The notes under the pieces were generated by a model. That model had not been told where the DNA came from, did not search any database, and saw only the letters and a list, made by a program, of their open reading frames with translations. Below are positions 8,966 to 18,530 of a stretch of 38,192 nt of DNA, piece by piece; position 1 is the stretch's first letter, and the number at the start of each line of letters is the position of its first letter. Position numbers and translations under genes: made by a program. Location: contig NZ_FOJY01000012.1 of the NCBI RefSeq assembly GCF_900112085.1, forward strand, positions 68,835 through 107,026, given 5' to 3'. Origin of the DNA: Acetitomaculum ruminis DSM 5522 (GTDB lineage Bacteria; Bacillota; Clostridia; Lachnospirales; Lachnospiraceae).

Positions 8966-9448
8966 ATGATTTTTGTTACATTAGGATCTCAAAAATTTCA
9001 ATTCAATAGATTATTAAAAGCACTGGATGATTTAGTGGACAGAGGCATCATTAATGAAGAAATATATGCTCAGAAAGGTGCCAGTGACTATGTTCCGAAA
9101 AATTACAAGTCAGTTGATTTTTTAGATAGAGACCGGTTTGAAGAAATGACTTTAAAATCTGATATTGTTATTACCCACGGCGGAACAGGAGCCATAATTG
9201 GGGCTGTAAAAAAAGGAAAAAAGGTAATTGCAGTTCCAAGACTTGAAAGGTATGGTGAACATGTGGATGATCACCAGCTTCAGCTTCTAAGACAGTTTGA
9301 TGACCTGGGTATAATATGTGCCTGCTATGACACGGGAAAGCTTAAAGAATGCTATGAGGAGGTCTTAAGCAGACAGTACCGCCCTTATGTGTCTAATACA
9401 AATACAATAATTGATTCAATAGAGGAGTATCTTGATACTTTAAAATAA
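8966..9448 (+). CDS. Alg13/PssE-like glycosyltransferase catalytic subunit (GT28 C-terminal fold)
   Basis: 160 residues corresponding to a stand-alone GT28 C-terminal domain: FVTLGSQKFQFNRL at the N-terminus, VITHGGTGAIIGAV near 68-81 and the nucleotide-sugar loop VIAVPR...GEHVDDHQ near 85-104. This is the family's UDP-sugar binding signature (GGTGx, then a basic/His region with xDxQ). It forms the catalytic half of the heterodimer with the Alg14-like protein immediately upstream. The substrate is probably UDP-sugar onto a polyprenyl-diphosphate monosaccharide, made by a priming transferase that is not in this window. Confidence 0.88.
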   Translation: MIFVTLGSQKFQFNRLLKALDDLVDRGIINEEIYAQKGASDYVPKNYKSVDFLDRDRFEEMTLKSDIVITHGGTGAIIGAVKKGKKVIAVPRLERYGEHVDDHQLQLLRQFDDLGIICACYDTGKLKECYEEVLSRQYRPYVSNTNTIIDSIEEYLDTLK

Positions 9449-9463
9449 TCAGGAGTATACATT

Positions 9464-10252
9464 ATGTTTGTTAAAAAAGTAAAAAAATATTATGAGTATA
9501 TAATGACAAAATTTAATGTATTACTGGAGCAAAAGAGTTTTCGCCATGACACAGTGGTCAGAAAGTATATATATAAGGATTATCCTAAATCTGATGTGCT
9601 GGTGGTTGTATTTAGTTCCTGCACAAGGCCGGGCTTAAAAGCCAGATATAATTATGTCAGAACCTTAAACCCTATGCCGGTAAAACGCCTTTTTATTCTT
9701 GATGATACAGGAAGTGATAACAGGGGCAGTTATTACATGGGGTACAATTGGAATTTTAAGGAAGAAGCTGCCACAATAGAACTGATTAAATCTTTTATAG
9801 AAAAGACAAAAGCAAAAAAGGTTATTTTTTGTGGATCGAGTAAGGGAGGATATTCAGCTCTTAATTTAGGAATGGCTTTTGAAAATTCCAGAATGATTGT
9901 AGGTTCTCCCCAATATTATCTTGCAACATATTTGGAAACATCCAGTAATATACCTACACTTACTCAGATTATGGGAGAAAAAACCCCGGAAAAGTTTGAA
10001 AAACTGGATTTTTATTTGAGAGATAAGTTAAAAAACAATCAATACATAAAAAGCCAGAAGATTTATTATCATTATTCGAACAAAGAGCATACCTATTTTG
10101 AACATGTAAAAGATATGATAAGGGACATGAAAAAATTTGGATATGATATAAAAGAAGATGTGGCAGATTATACTAATCATTCCGAAATCAGTTACTATTT
10201 TCCGGATTTTTTGAAAAAATCTATATATGACATAATAAGAAATCAGGATTAA
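9464..10252 (+). CDS. Asp2-like alpha/beta hydrolase of EPS loci
   Basis: 262 residues with an alpha/beta-hydrolase pattern: strand LVVVFSSC near 47-54, and the nucleophile elbow G124-S-S126-K-G128 (CGSSKGG), giving Ser126 as the likely nucleophile. A conserved His lies near the C-terminus (N238-H239-SEIS). The family resembles Asp2 of the accessory Sec pathway and cell-surface polysaccharide acyl hydrolases/acyltransferases that sit in capsule loci. An O-acetyl esterase or acetyltransferase acting on the growing EPS would fit, but the substrate cannot be read from the sequence. It has no signal peptide, so it acts in the cytoplasm. Neighbouring genes are co-directional with gaps of 2-15 bases. 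Confidence 0.7.
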   Translation: MFVKKVKKYYEYIMTKFNVLLEQKSFRHDTVVRKYIYKDYPKSDVLVVVFSSCTRPGLKARYNYVRTLNPMPVKRLFILDDTGSDNRGSYYMGYNWNFKEEAATIELIKSFIEKTKAKKVIFCGSSKGGYSALNLGMAFENSRMIVGSPQYYLATYLETSSNIPTLTQIMGEKTPEKFEKLDFYLRDKLKNNQYIKSQKIYYHYSNKEHTYFEHVKDMIRDMKKFGYDIKEDVADYTNHSEISYYFPDFLKKSIYDIIRNQD

Positions 10253-10254
10253 AA

Positions 10255-10872
10255 ATGTTGGAATTAATAAGTAAAATATTTAGTCAAAAAAATATGAACA
10301 GGGCCTTTTCCCAATTTGGAAATATGTCCATAAAATGGTTTTTTATAATCACTTTTATTGGCTTATTGATCATGGCTTTTGTTATTTTAATACGGATAAA
10401 AGTCCTTAATAAATCTGTAGAACCGATAAATATATTAGCAGGAGCATGTCAGATTATATATTTGGCAATAATGTTACAATTGACCTGGTTTTGCCGTGAA
10501 AGCGGTTCAAGAATAGGTATAAAATTACAGCCCTTTAAGGATTTAATGGGACAAGAGTCGGATTTTCACTGGCTTATGATAGCTTATGCAATATTAAATG
10601 TTGCATTGTTTGTACCTTATGGTGTTGCTATTTCATTATATTCCTGGATTTTGGAAGAAAAGGTATACATGAAAATAATATGGACGATTCTGATTGGTTT
10701 TTTAACTAGCCTTATTATAGAAGTGGTTCAACTTATAACTGAAACCGGATATTTTGAAATAGAAGACATTATTTGTAATGTATTTGGAGGAGTAATAGGC
10801 GTTTGTTTATTTATTCCTTTTAATGAAATCATAAAAAAAGCTGCTTTAAAAAAGAATAAAAATAGCGAATGA
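10255..10872 (+). CDS. VanZ-like membrane protein
   Basis: 205 residues with four to five membrane helices (about 28-48, 60-82, 100-125, 138-160, 168-190). The VanZ-like signature is visible: NVALFVPYG near 118-126, EVVQL near 158-162, and an EIEDIICNVFGGVIG segment near 172-186 (the family's D-x2-x-N-x2-G motif). VanZ-like proteins are common in Firmicute cell-envelope and capsule loci, and one confers low-level teicoplanin tolerance; their biochemical activity is not settled. It starts 3 bases after the previous stop, so it is clearly in the EPS operon. A 71-base gap to the next gene holds no obvious terminator. Confidence 0.85.
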   Translation: MLELISKIFSQKNMNRAFSQFGNMSIKWFFIITFIGLLIMAFVILIRIKVLNKSVEPINILAGACQIIYLAIMLQLTWFCRESGSRIGIKLQPFKDLMGQESDFHWLMIAYAILNVALFVPYGVAISLYSWILEEKVYMKIIWTILIGFLTSLIIEVVQLITETGYFEIEDIICNVFGGVIGVCLFIPFNEIIKKAALKKNKNSE

Positions 10873-10943
10873 AGATTGATAATATAAACTTTGCATAAAA
10901 AATATAGAGAATCTTTGTTTATTTAAAAGATAATGGTATTGAT

Positions 10944-12320
10944 ATGGAAGCAATAAGAGAAATAATAGATGAATTAAAATTTAAACATAAAACATTTATA
11001 TCAATGAATACTGATTTATGTGAATTAAAACATATGAAATTATTCTTTGTTTTAATGTCTTTGCTTATAATTGGGGATTATGTTATGCCTCAATATTTTG
11101 GAATTCATATAAAATATGATTTGACAACCACAAGATTTATGAATCTTTTAATATTAGCTTATTTTATGGTAAATGGTAAAGTGTTAACCAGCTTTATCAG
11201 AATGATATGTTATATGAAAGTTACATATGTCTTGATTCCCTTTGTAATTGTAATTATTTATACAACTGTTTTAAGAACAAGCATAAATACTTTTTTTCTA
11301 TCAGGTCTTGAAATTCTCACATTATATATGCTTATCTACGGAATACGTTATGTAGTCGGGGTTAGAAGGACAATTAAGTGGTCAGTGGGAATAGCATATT
11401 TTTTTGCAATTTATGGTATGGTAGAATACATAGCCGGACAATCATTATTTTTAAAATTTCTTGCAACTGTACCAACAGATGTAAAAAACTGCTATAGATC
11501 CGGACACTATCGTATAATGGGACCTTGTGGACATCCCCTGGGGTATGGTTTATTGCTATTGATATTTATAGCCATTGCATGTATAGATTATGAAAAAGAT
11601 GAGATTTTTTTATTTAAAAGACCGCTGTTAATAGTTTTATTGTTTGCTAATATAGTTCTTACGGGTTCCCGTTCAACATTGGGAATAGTGTTTATAGAAT
11701 TTTTTGCTATTATTTTATTTAGTAACTCTATAAACAAAAAAAAGAGTTTATATGGGATTATTTGTGCTATATTCGTATTTATTGTTTTTGAATTGGTATT
11801 TTATAATACGTCTATAGGACGATATGTTATGATGCAATTAACAAGTGTTATTGACCATGTTTTTGAAACTAGCTATAGTGCAAATTTCGGTGCAGATTTA
11901 AATACTTTGGAAAACAGTGAAAACTATAGAAAATTTCTGCCTAGGATTTTCACCCTGGAATGGTTAAATCCGTTTGTGGGAAGAGGAGTACGAAGCTCTT
12001 TTGGTGTTGAATTTGATGGTGTATATATTCATTCCATAGACAATTATTATGTGGGCTTGTATATAAAATATGCATATCCCGGAATGATAGCATATATATT
12101 GTTTTTCCTGTTTGCTATCTATTCTATGTTAAAAAAAGCATTTAAATTTAAATCAGGAATATGTGCTTCCGCTGCTATCGGGAGTATTTCTTACTACTTT
12201 AGTTTATATTGGGTTGATACTTTACAGACTCTTAAATACGAATATTTGCTGATGGCAATATTTTTTGCATATGCTTTGGAGAAGGACAAACAATATGTGC
12301 TAAAAAATAACATGGGATAA
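10944..12320 (+). CDS. wzy: O-antigen ligase/Wzy-like EPS polymerase
   Basis: 458 residues with about 10-12 membrane helices and a hydrophilic loop about 300-355. The O-antigen ligase/polymerase (Wzy-type) signatures are visible as RIMGPCGHPLGYG near 190-202 and LTGSRSTLG near 236-244. Wzy-type proteins join flipped repeat units into the polymer on the outer face of the membrane. In this window it is the only polymerase and works with the Wzx-type flippase encoded at 22312-23742 and the Wzz-type protein at 7756. The family is poorly conserved in sequence, so the polymerase role rests on these motifs and topology. Confidence 0.82.
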   Translation: MEAIREIIDELKFKHKTFISMNTDLCELKHMKLFFVLMSLLIIGDYVMPQYFGIHIKYDLTTTRFMNLLILAYFMVNGKVLTSFIRMICYMKVTYVLIPFVIVIIYTTVLRTSINTFFLSGLEILTLYMLIYGIRYVVGVRRTIKWSVGIAYFFAIYGMVEYIAGQSLFLKFLATVPTDVKNCYRSGHYRIMGPCGHPLGYGLLLLIFIAIACIDYEKDEIFLFKRPLLIVLLFANIVLTGSRSTLGIVFIEFFAIILFSNSINKKKSLYGIICAIFVFIVFELVFYNTSIGRYVMMQLTSVIDHVFETSYSANFGADLNTLENSENYRKFLPRIFTLEWLNPFVGRGVRSSFGVEFDGVYIHSIDNYYVGLYIKYAYPGMIAYILFFLFAIYSMLKKAFKFKSGICASAAIGSISYYFSLYWVDTLQTLKYEYLLMAIFFAYALEKDKQYVLKNNMG

Positions 12321-12371
12321 TTTAAAAATTACATTAAAAAACTCTAATTTTATGAAAAGGAGGAAAAGGCA

Positions 12372-13991
12372 ATGAAAAAAAAGCTTCTTATCGCTTTGTT
12401 GGCGTTAACTTTATGTGTGGCTGTACCTGTTGGTGTAGCAAATTTTAATCAAAAAACAGATGAAAAAGCTGCAACTAATAGTATTTCAGCTAATGAAAAT
12501 GAAACCGATAACTCCGAAAAAAACAATTTAGAAAGTGATTCAAAATCAAAGTTACAGGACAAGGAAGAAAATAAGGACGTTAATTCATCAAACGAGGAAG
12601 AAATTGACAAAAATTCAGAAGAAAATAAATCAGAAGATAATGAATCTTTGGCAAATCAGGATATTTCTGACGAAAATGTCGATGAAGAGACTTCTGGAAA
12701 TGAAAATACTGACAAGACAGGCGAATCTGATAAGGGCGTTGTAGCAGGAATGTATAAGGAAGTGGAGAAAGAGTTCGTTGACTATAATACAGCAGATACA
12801 AGTAGCTCTAGATTAAAAGTTAATGAAACATTATCAGATCAATATATAGTACCGGATAAATATTCCACAGGTGTCAAGGGCACATTAACAGTGGTTAACA
12901 AAGGCACGGTTTGTAATGGTGTGCCGATTTATGTAAGTGGTAATATTGGTTTATTTAATCCTAAATATGTTGATATTCCGGATACGGTTACTATTTCAGG
13001 ATATGATTTTGAAAGTTTTAAGGAGTTTACTGTTCTTAAATGTGCTTATGACAAAAATAAGACTGTTATTTTTGAAAATTGTAAATTTTCAAGATTTAGA
13101 ACAGCTATAGTTCAAGATAAGGTGAAATTTATATTTAAAAATTGTACATTTCAAAATTTTTATGGTTCAAATGCTGAATTAAAAAACTGTTATTTAGGTG
13201 GAGTAATGAGAGATTGTACAAATCCGTTTCAAAATGTAACCTATGACTCATGTATGTTTGCAGACATCTGTAAGCCTTTAGAAAGCGGAGTACTTCATTC
13301 AGATGGGTGTCAGATTTATGCTAATAAAGATGCAGCTGCTATAAATATTCATTTTAAAAACTGTAGATTTGAAATGCCAAGGTTTAGATTTTCTAATACA
13401 GAATCTCAAAATACTGTAAATACCTGCATAGGTTTAATGCTGGAATATAACACCGGAGATGATATTACATGGGAAAGATGTGTAGTTAATGGTGGAGGAT
13501 ACAGTATTTATCTAAGCGGAAAACATGGATGCACTTTTACTAACGCATCTTTAAAAGATATAAGAGTAGGATGCTCCCATGAATACGGTATTTTATATAG
13601 GGATTCGACAGGTGGAGCTGAGTATGTAAATGTCAGAGATACGGATTCTTTATATGTGGGCTCTGTATGGAAAGACAAGGATGGAATTCATATGAGTGTT
13701 ACTAATGATACAAATGAGGAAAGAAAACTTATGGTATATACAAATAAAGGTTGGAGGAAATATAATGTAGCTGCGTGTAAGACCTGCAATCAGCTTACTA
13801 TAGATAAGTATAGCTATAAAGACATGCCTTTTGATATTGATATTACAATACCTGAAGATATAGATTTTCTGGTATGTTATGATACAACAAGTGATATAAC
13901 AAAACAAATTAGATTTGTAAATATGGGGGACTCAGAAGTATTCGTTTATGATTATGAAAAATATTTATCAAAGGTTGTTTCTGAGGAATAA
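12372..13991 (+). CDS. Secreted right-handed beta-helix protein with acidic linker
   Basis: 539 residues. A signal peptide (1-23) is followed by a low-complexity Glu/Asn/Asp/Ser/Lys linker (about 30-125), a common spacer in wall-crossing proteins. Residues about 150-430 hold a parallel beta-helix, seen as repeated short strands with N-C-x-F turns (NCKF, NCTF, NCYL, SCMF, NCRF) at regular spacing. A final segment (about 430-539) looks like a small beta domain. Parallel beta-helix proteins include polysaccharide lyases, epimerases and glycosidases. No catalytic acid set is obvious, so it may modify, cut or bind the EPS extracellularly. It has a strong ribosome site (AAGGAGG, 12357-12363) and is co-oriented with the EPS genes. 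Confidence 0.72.
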   Translation: MKKKLLIALLALTLCVAVPVGVANFNQKTDEKAATNSISANENETDNSEKNNLESDSKSKLQDKEENKDVNSSNEEEIDKNSEENKSEDNESLANQDISDENVDEETSGNENTDKTGESDKGVVAGMYKEVEKEFVDYNTADTSSSRLKVNETLSDQYIVPDKYSTGVKGTLTVVNKGTVCNGVPIYVSGNIGLFNPKYVDIPDTVTISGYDFESFKEFTVLKCAYDKNKTVIFENCKFSRFRTAIVQDKVKFIFKNCTFQNFYGSNAELKNCYLGGVMRDCTNPFQNVTYDSCMFADICKPLESGVLHSDGCQIYANKDAAAINIHFKNCRFEMPRFRFSNTESQNTVNTCIGLMLEYNTGDDITWERCVVNGGGYSIYLSGKHGCTFTNASLKDIRVGCSHEYGILYRDSTGGAEYVNVRDTDSLYVGSVWKDKDGIHMSVTNDTNEERKLMVYTNKGWRKYNVAACKTCNQLTIDKYSYKDMPFDIDITIPEDIDFLVCYDTTSDITKQIRFVNMGDSEVFVYDYEKYLSKVVSEE

Positions 13992-14011
13992 ATTTGGTAC
14001 AGGAGCAGAAA

Positions 14012-15199
14012 ATGAAAACATGTAGAGAAGATGTAGCAAGATGCCTTGCAGAGATAATCAGGTATCAGGAAAACGGAAAGGTACCTGAATCTCTGCCAAG
14101 GGGATTAGATGCAGACCAATTATTAAAAATAGCTTACGAACATCAGATAATGGGGTATGTTGGTCAGGTTTTACTTGCCATGGAAGGAGTTTTGGAGGAG
14201 GAAAAACGGGAAGAGATACACAATGTATGCTTAAATCTGTGTTTTAAGGCAATGATTCAAAAAAAAGAAGCTGATGTCATACAGGACCTTTTAGAAAAAA
14301 ATAAGATAAAAAATGTTTTGCTAAAGGGTTATTACATGCGTCAATATTATCCAAAGCCTGAGTTAAGGGAAATGAGTGATATAGATTTATGCGTTGAAGA
14401 AAAAGCTTTGGATGAAGTAATACCTTTGATGGAAAGTCTTGGATATACTTTTGTAAAAAGAATATCCAATCATGATATTTATAAAAAAGAGCCATGTATT
14501 ACTGTAGAGGTACATAAAAATCTTTTTAAGGGAGAAATCGATAAAAATCAGCACGACTACTATAGTTCCATGGACAAAATGCAGTATGTTGAGGGAAAAA
14601 ATTACTCATATAAACAGAATTTAGAGGATTTTTATATCTATATGACTTCCCACATGGCAGGACATTTTTACAAAAGAGGCTGTGGTATAAGAAATCTTAT
14701 TGACTTTTATATATTTAATAAAAGATTTGAGAATCAGCTTGATAGGAAATACATAGATGCACAGCTTTTAAAGTGTGGTTTGTCAGATTTTGAATACCAT
14801 ATTTCAAATTTAAGCCAGATGTGGCTTGGGGACAGACCTTTTAAGGAATTTTATTATGATTTATTTGAATATATGCTAAATTGTGGTATTTATGGAAAAA
14901 CGGAATATGGTATATGGAATGAATATGCTCATGTACAGGATAATAAAAAAAATAATTCACAATTTCACAGAAAACTTTGGTATTTACTTCCACCACTGCA
15001 TTATATGAAAAAATACTATAGTTTTTTGAGAAAAATTCCTTTTTTGTTGCCTGTGGCATGGATAGTAAGAATAATTAGAGGGGCATTCTTTAGAAAGAGT
15101 GTGGTAAGAAGAGACTATTTAAAAAGAGTTTCTGAGAAAGACATTGATATGATACAAAATATTTACAGAAAAGTAAAATTAGATTTTGAGCCTAAATAA
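14012..15199 (+). CDS. Nucleotidyltransferase-family protein (NTP_transf_5-like)
   Basis: 395 residues from ATG 14012, chosen because AGGAG (14001-14005) sits 6 bases upstream; an upstream in-frame TTG at 13994 lacks this. The N-terminal 90 residues are helical. The catalytic core has KGYYMRQYYP (about 109-118) followed by REMSDIDLCVEE (about 122-133), the G/S-D-I-D signature of nucleotidyltransferase folds in the 'uncharacterised nucleotidyltransferase' family PF14907. These proteins occur in polysaccharide loci and in some lasso-peptide clusters. It begins 20 bases after the beta-helix gene and is followed within 22 bases by a kinase-fold gene. Substrate unknown. Confidence 0.72.
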   Translation: MKTCREDVARCLAEIIRYQENGKVPESLPRGLDADQLLKIAYEHQIMGYVGQVLLAMEGVLEEEKREEIHNVCLNLCFKAMIQKKEADVIQDLLEKNKIKNVLLKGYYMRQYYPKPELREMSDIDLCVEEKALDEVIPLMESLGYTFVKRISNHDIYKKEPCITVEVHKNLFKGEIDKNQHDYYSSMDKMQYVEGKNYSYKQNLEDFYIYMTSHMAGHFYKRGCGIRNLIDFYIFNKRFENQLDRKYIDAQLLKCGLSDFEYHISNLSQMWLGDRPFKEFYYDLFEYMLNCGIYGKTEYGIWNEYAHVQDNKKNNSQFHRKLWYLLPPLHYMKKYYSFLRKIPFLLPVAWIVRIIRGAFFRKSVVRRDYLKRVSEKDIDMIQNIYRKVKLDFEPK

Positions 15200-15221
15200 T
15201 CGATGTTTTAGGGTGAAATAC

Positions 15222-16532
15222 ATGTTGAGTGAACAAATAGTAAAACAAATATTATCAAATTCTAATACAAGTATAATACTTGAAAATGAAAGTATTGATC
15301 CGGTAGACATATTTATATTTACCGATGATATAAAAGAGCTTAAAAAGAATTTCTGCACTTTAAAGGATTATAAAATATTTGAAAACAATGGAAAAAGAAA
15401 ATTTATAAGTTTTATTTCTTTTTCAAAAGCTGGATTAATAAGCTGGAAAAAATATTTACTTATAGGAGCAGAAGAAAAAGCTTCGGGTGTATATAAATTG
15501 GATAGAAATAAAGAAAATATGTTATGGTTATACTATCTTTTTATATATGCTAATAGAGATACTATACTAACAAATAACATATTAAACTATCTGAAAGAAC
15601 AACTACAGTGTGATTTTGACGGAGTTGTTAAATTTTTTAAAAAAAGTATTCATAAGAATCACTTAAAAATCCAATTATGTAGAAGCTACAAATATTTCGA
15701 CATAATGAAAAGTGAAATGGCAATGGTTCACAGGTATATTGCTATTACAAAAAAATATGTTTCACGTTTCGTTTATAGAGTATATTATACATATGCATTT
15801 AAAAAAGCATTTTTATTTGGAAATTATTCCTTGGACTCTTATGTGAATATACTTAAGTCGAAAAATGTGCTATCACAAAAATGGGATATTATGTCATCAC
15901 AACAAAATACTTCAACAGCCTGTTGTTATATAAAAACCTACGAAAAGGATGGTAATTATTTTTTAAAAGGAAATGAAATAGAAATATTTAATTCTATCAA
16001 AAATGAGATTGAAGTTCAAAAAACACTTAGTATGAGGGAAAAGGATAATTCATGGTTTTTAAAGATGACAGATTACAGTGAAGACTATGAGTGGATTAAA
16101 TATCCTTATCTGGAAGGCATGACATTGAAGGATTATTCTGATAGTAGAGAATTAAAAAAGGAAGAGATAACTAAACTTGGAAAGTATTTAGTGTTTATGA
16201 TTGATAAGCTTAATGCTAATAAAATTATACATAATGATTTAAGAAGCAAAAATATTATGGTTAAACTTGATGAAGATAACAATATAGCTGACTTCACTTT
16301 GATAGATTTTGGGAGTTCGTTATACGACGGAAAATCACCCTGGAATTTAAAGAAAAGAGGAGAAAGATATCTGGCACAAAGTGTAGCCGGGTCATCAAGA
16401 TATAATGACTTAATAGTTGATGATGCGGCGGCAGCAGAAAAAATATATTATGATTGTGGAGGAGTTTGTGATGATGAATTTGCAAAGGAGCTCCATTCAC
16501 GGATAGGACGGATTTATTATATAAGTAAATAA
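15222..16532 (+). CDS. Protein-kinase-fold phosphotransferase with novel N-terminal region
   Basis: 436 residues from ATG 15222 (AGGG ribosome site about 8 bases upstream; an upstream TTG at 15186 overlaps the previous gene and has no site). The C-terminal half shows the catalytic features of a kinase fold: H337-N-D339-LRSKN344 and D362-F-G364, and a phosphate-site lysine and helix C glutamate in the FLKGNEIEIFNSI...EIEV region. This resembles bacterial Kdo/aminoglycoside/Ser-Thr kinases more than eukaryote-type kinases, which usually have a GxGxxG loop. The first 200 residues match nothing I recognise. Cytoplasmic, with no signal peptide. Pairing with the nucleotidyltransferase-like protein is consistent but unproven. 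Confidence 0.65.
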   Translation: MLSEQIVKQILSNSNTSIILENESIDPVDIFIFTDDIKELKKNFCTLKDYKIFENNGKRKFISFISFSKAGLISWKKYLLIGAEEKASGVYKLDRNKENMLWLYYLFIYANRDTILTNNILNYLKEQLQCDFDGVVKFFKKSIHKNHLKIQLCRSYKYFDIMKSEMAMVHRYIAITKKYVSRFVYRVYYTYAFKKAFLFGNYSLDSYVNILKSKNVLSQKWDIMSSQQNTSTACCYIKTYEKDGNYFLKGNEIEIFNSIKNEIEVQKTLSMREKDNSWFLKMTDYSEDYEWIKYPYLEGMTLKDYSDSRELKKEEITKLGKYLVFMIDKLNANKIIHNDLRSKNIMVKLDEDNNIADFTLIDFGSSLYDGKSPWNLKKRGERYLAQSVAGSSRYNDLIVDDAAAAEKIYYDCGGVCDDEFAKELHSRIGRIYYISK

Positions 16533-16548
16533 TATTCAGGAGAAAGAA

Positions 16549-17550
16549 ATGAAAAAAATAAAGGTAAGCGTGGTGGTTCCGGTATATAATACGGAGCCAT
16601 ATTTGAAAAGATGCCTTGATTCGTTAATTGGACAAACCTTGTCAGAGGTGGAAATAGTAGCAGTTAATGACGGCTCCACGGATGGTTCCGGAAAGATTTT
16701 AGATGATTATAAAGAAAAATATCCTGACAGAATTCAGGTGATTCATAAAGAAAACGGCGGTCAAGCCACAGCCAGAAATCTAGCATTTACTCTTTGTAAA
16801 GGAGAATATATAGGTTTTTTGGATTCTGATGATTATGTTAAAACAGACATGTTTGAAAAAATGTATAAAAAGGCTAAAAAGACCGGTTCGGATTATGTGG
16901 CCTGTGGATATACTGATTTTACTGTAGAAAATGGAAAAGAAGTAATTTTAGTTGATTATGTTGCTTCAAAGCCGGTGAAAAAAACAAAGGATATGTTTTT
17001 TGGGGCTTTGGCTTCTCCTTTTTTACATCTGTATAAAAGAGAACTGATAACAGATAATAATATAATATTTCCGGAAGGGGTTATTTACGAAGATACAGCC
17101 TTTTATCTTAATCTTATTCCCTACATAAAAAGTGTAAGTGTTATAAAAGAAGCTTTGGCCTTTAGATTAAGACACAGTAATTCCACTACGACCACCTTTA
17201 AGAAAGAAAAGGTGGCCAATATTTTTCCCGTTATGGAATATAGTATTAATTTTTATAAAAACAATAATTTTTATAAAGAATACGAAAAAGAGTTGGAATA
17301 CTTTATTGTAAAGGTTCTTTTATGTAGCTCCATGCAAAGAGTATGTAAGGTAAAGAACTATAAAGACTCCTATGAACTGGCAAAGATGACCTTGGATTTT
17401 ATTGATAAATATTTTAAAAATTATAGAAAAAGCAGGTACTTTAAAAAAGGATTTACCAATATTTATATGAAAAGCTTTTGTAGGGCTACTGCCTGGTTTT
17501 ATGTGGTTTTACTTAGAATTTCTGCAAGGTTTGGGAGGAAATATTCATGA
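16549..17550 (+). CDS. GT2 glycosyltransferase
   Basis: 333 residues with the GT2 (GT-A) signature: VSVVVPVYNTEPYLKRCLDSL at the N-terminus, VNDGSTDGS near 39-47, NGGQATARN near 70-78 and the metal-binding D-x-D motif in FLDSDD near 90-95. It should transfer a nucleotide-activated sugar to the lipid-linked repeat unit. The C-terminal 100 residues are basic (Lys-rich) and may touch the membrane. It overlaps the next GT2 gene by 4 bases, and the two are likely to act in sequence on the same oligosaccharide. Donor and linkage cannot be deduced. Confidence 0.9.
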   Translation: MKKIKVSVVVPVYNTEPYLKRCLDSLIGQTLSEVEIVAVNDGSTDGSGKILDDYKEKYPDRIQVIHKENGGQATARNLAFTLCKGEYIGFLDSDDYVKTDMFEKMYKKAKKTGSDYVACGYTDFTVENGKEVILVDYVASKPVKKTKDMFFGALASPFLHLYKRELITDNNIIFPEGVIYEDTAFYLNLIPYIKSVSVIKEALAFRLRHSNSTTTTFKKEKVANIFPVMEYSINFYKNNNFYKEYEKELEYFIVKVLLCSSMQRVCKVKNYKDSYELAKMTLDFIDKYFKNYRKSRYFKKGFTNIYMKSFCRATAWFYVVLLRISARFGRKYS

Positions 17551-18476
17551 AAACATCTGTAGTAATGGCAACCTATAATGGTGAAAAATTTCTCTTGGAG
17601 CAGCTGGATTCTCTGAAAAATCAAACACTAAAGATAGATGAAGTAATAATTTGTGATGATGGTTCTAAAGATAATACCGTAGAAATAATAGAAAAATATA
17701 TTAAAGATAATAATCTCTTAGACAGTTGGAAAATTATCGTAAATGAAAAAAATTTAGGCTATGGAAACAATTTTCATAAAGCAATGACCCTGGCTACGGG
17801 GGACTATATCTTTTTTAGCGACCAGGATGATATATGGCTTTCTCAAAAGATAGAAGAAATGGTTGATATAATGGAGAAAAATCCAAAGATTCAACTTTTA
17901 TGTACTGACTATGAGCCCTTTGCCTGCGAAGAAGGAGCACCGGGTGTTCCTAATAATATCATGGAAAAAATGACAAATGATTCTTCTTTGGAATTTATAG
18001 AGCTAAACAAAAAAAATATATATATAGCAAGTCTTGGCTGTGATATGTGTATTAGAAAAAGTTTTAGGGATAAGGCAGAGCCTTTCTGGATTGAAGGCTG
18101 GGCTCATGATGATTATGTATGGAAGATGTCCCAGGTATTGGATGGTTGCTTTGTTTATCATAAGGCTCTTATTAAAAGAAGACTCCATTCAAGTAATGTA
18201 TCAATGCATAAGATGCATAAAAAAGATATCAGGGTAAAATTTTTAAAAGAACTTGCAGATGCTAATGCATCCATGCTTAAATTTGCAAAGCATGAAAAAA
18301 TTAATCCACAAAAAATAAAATTTATTGCCAGGACGGTAAAAGCCAATAGACTAAGAAAAGAGCTGGTAGAGAAAAGAAAATTATTAAATGCAATATCCCT
18401 TTTAGGATATTTAGATTGTTATCAATATAAAAAAGCATATTTAACAGAAATAGCTATTTCCTTGAACGCAGTGTAA
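17547..18476 (+). CDS. GT2 glycosyltransferase, rhamnosyltransferase-like
   Basis: 309 residues with SVVMATYNGEKFLLEQLDSL at the start, ICDDGSKDNT near 34-43, and YIFFSDQDDIW near 88-98, the FSDQDD form that is frequent in bacterial rhamnosyltransferases of this family. Donor specificity is therefore suggestive only. Last gene of the EPS operon: its stop at 18476 is followed at once by a hairpin and the structured repeat. The overlap with the preceding GT2 (ATGA) indicates translational coupling. Confidence 0.88.
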   Translation: MKTSVVMATYNGEKFLLEQLDSLKNQTLKIDEVIICDDGSKDNTVEIIEKYIKDNNLLDSWKIIVNEKNLGYGNNFHKAMTLATGDYIFFSDQDDIWLSQKIEEMVDIMEKNPKIQLLCTDYEPFACEEGAPGVPNNIMEKMTNDSSLEFIELNKKNIYIASLGCDMCIRKSFRDKAEPFWIEGWAHDDYVWKMSQVLDGCFVYHKALIKRRLHSSNVSMHKMHKKDIRVKFLKELADANASMLKFAKHEKINPQKIKFIARTVKANRLRKELVEKRKLLNAISLLGYLDCYQYKKAYLTEIAISLNAV

Positions 18477-18481
18477 GCAAT

Positions 18482-18515
18482 CCCCCGCTTCAAAAGCGTA
18501 AGCTTTAAGCGGGGG
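18482..18515. repeat. GNRA-capped hairpin beside the repeat, IS200/IS605-end-like
   Basis: CCCCCGCTT (18482-18490) pairs with AAGCGGGGG (18507-18515), and inside it AAAGC pairs with GCTTT around a GTAA tetraloop. The perfect stem lies 5 bases after the last EPS stop codon. The form is like hairpins I recall at the right ends of IS200/IS605 (tnpB) elements, but no transposase gene is present. It could act as a terminator, though there is no T-run directly after it. Confidence 0.55.
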
Positions 18516-18530
18516 TATAAGCTTACTAGT

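Noticed and set aside
12535-12801. Alternative frames in the acidic linker of the beta-helix protein
   Set aside because: Low-complexity GAA/AAT codons keep other frames open by chance; the signal peptide and beta-helix are in one frame only.
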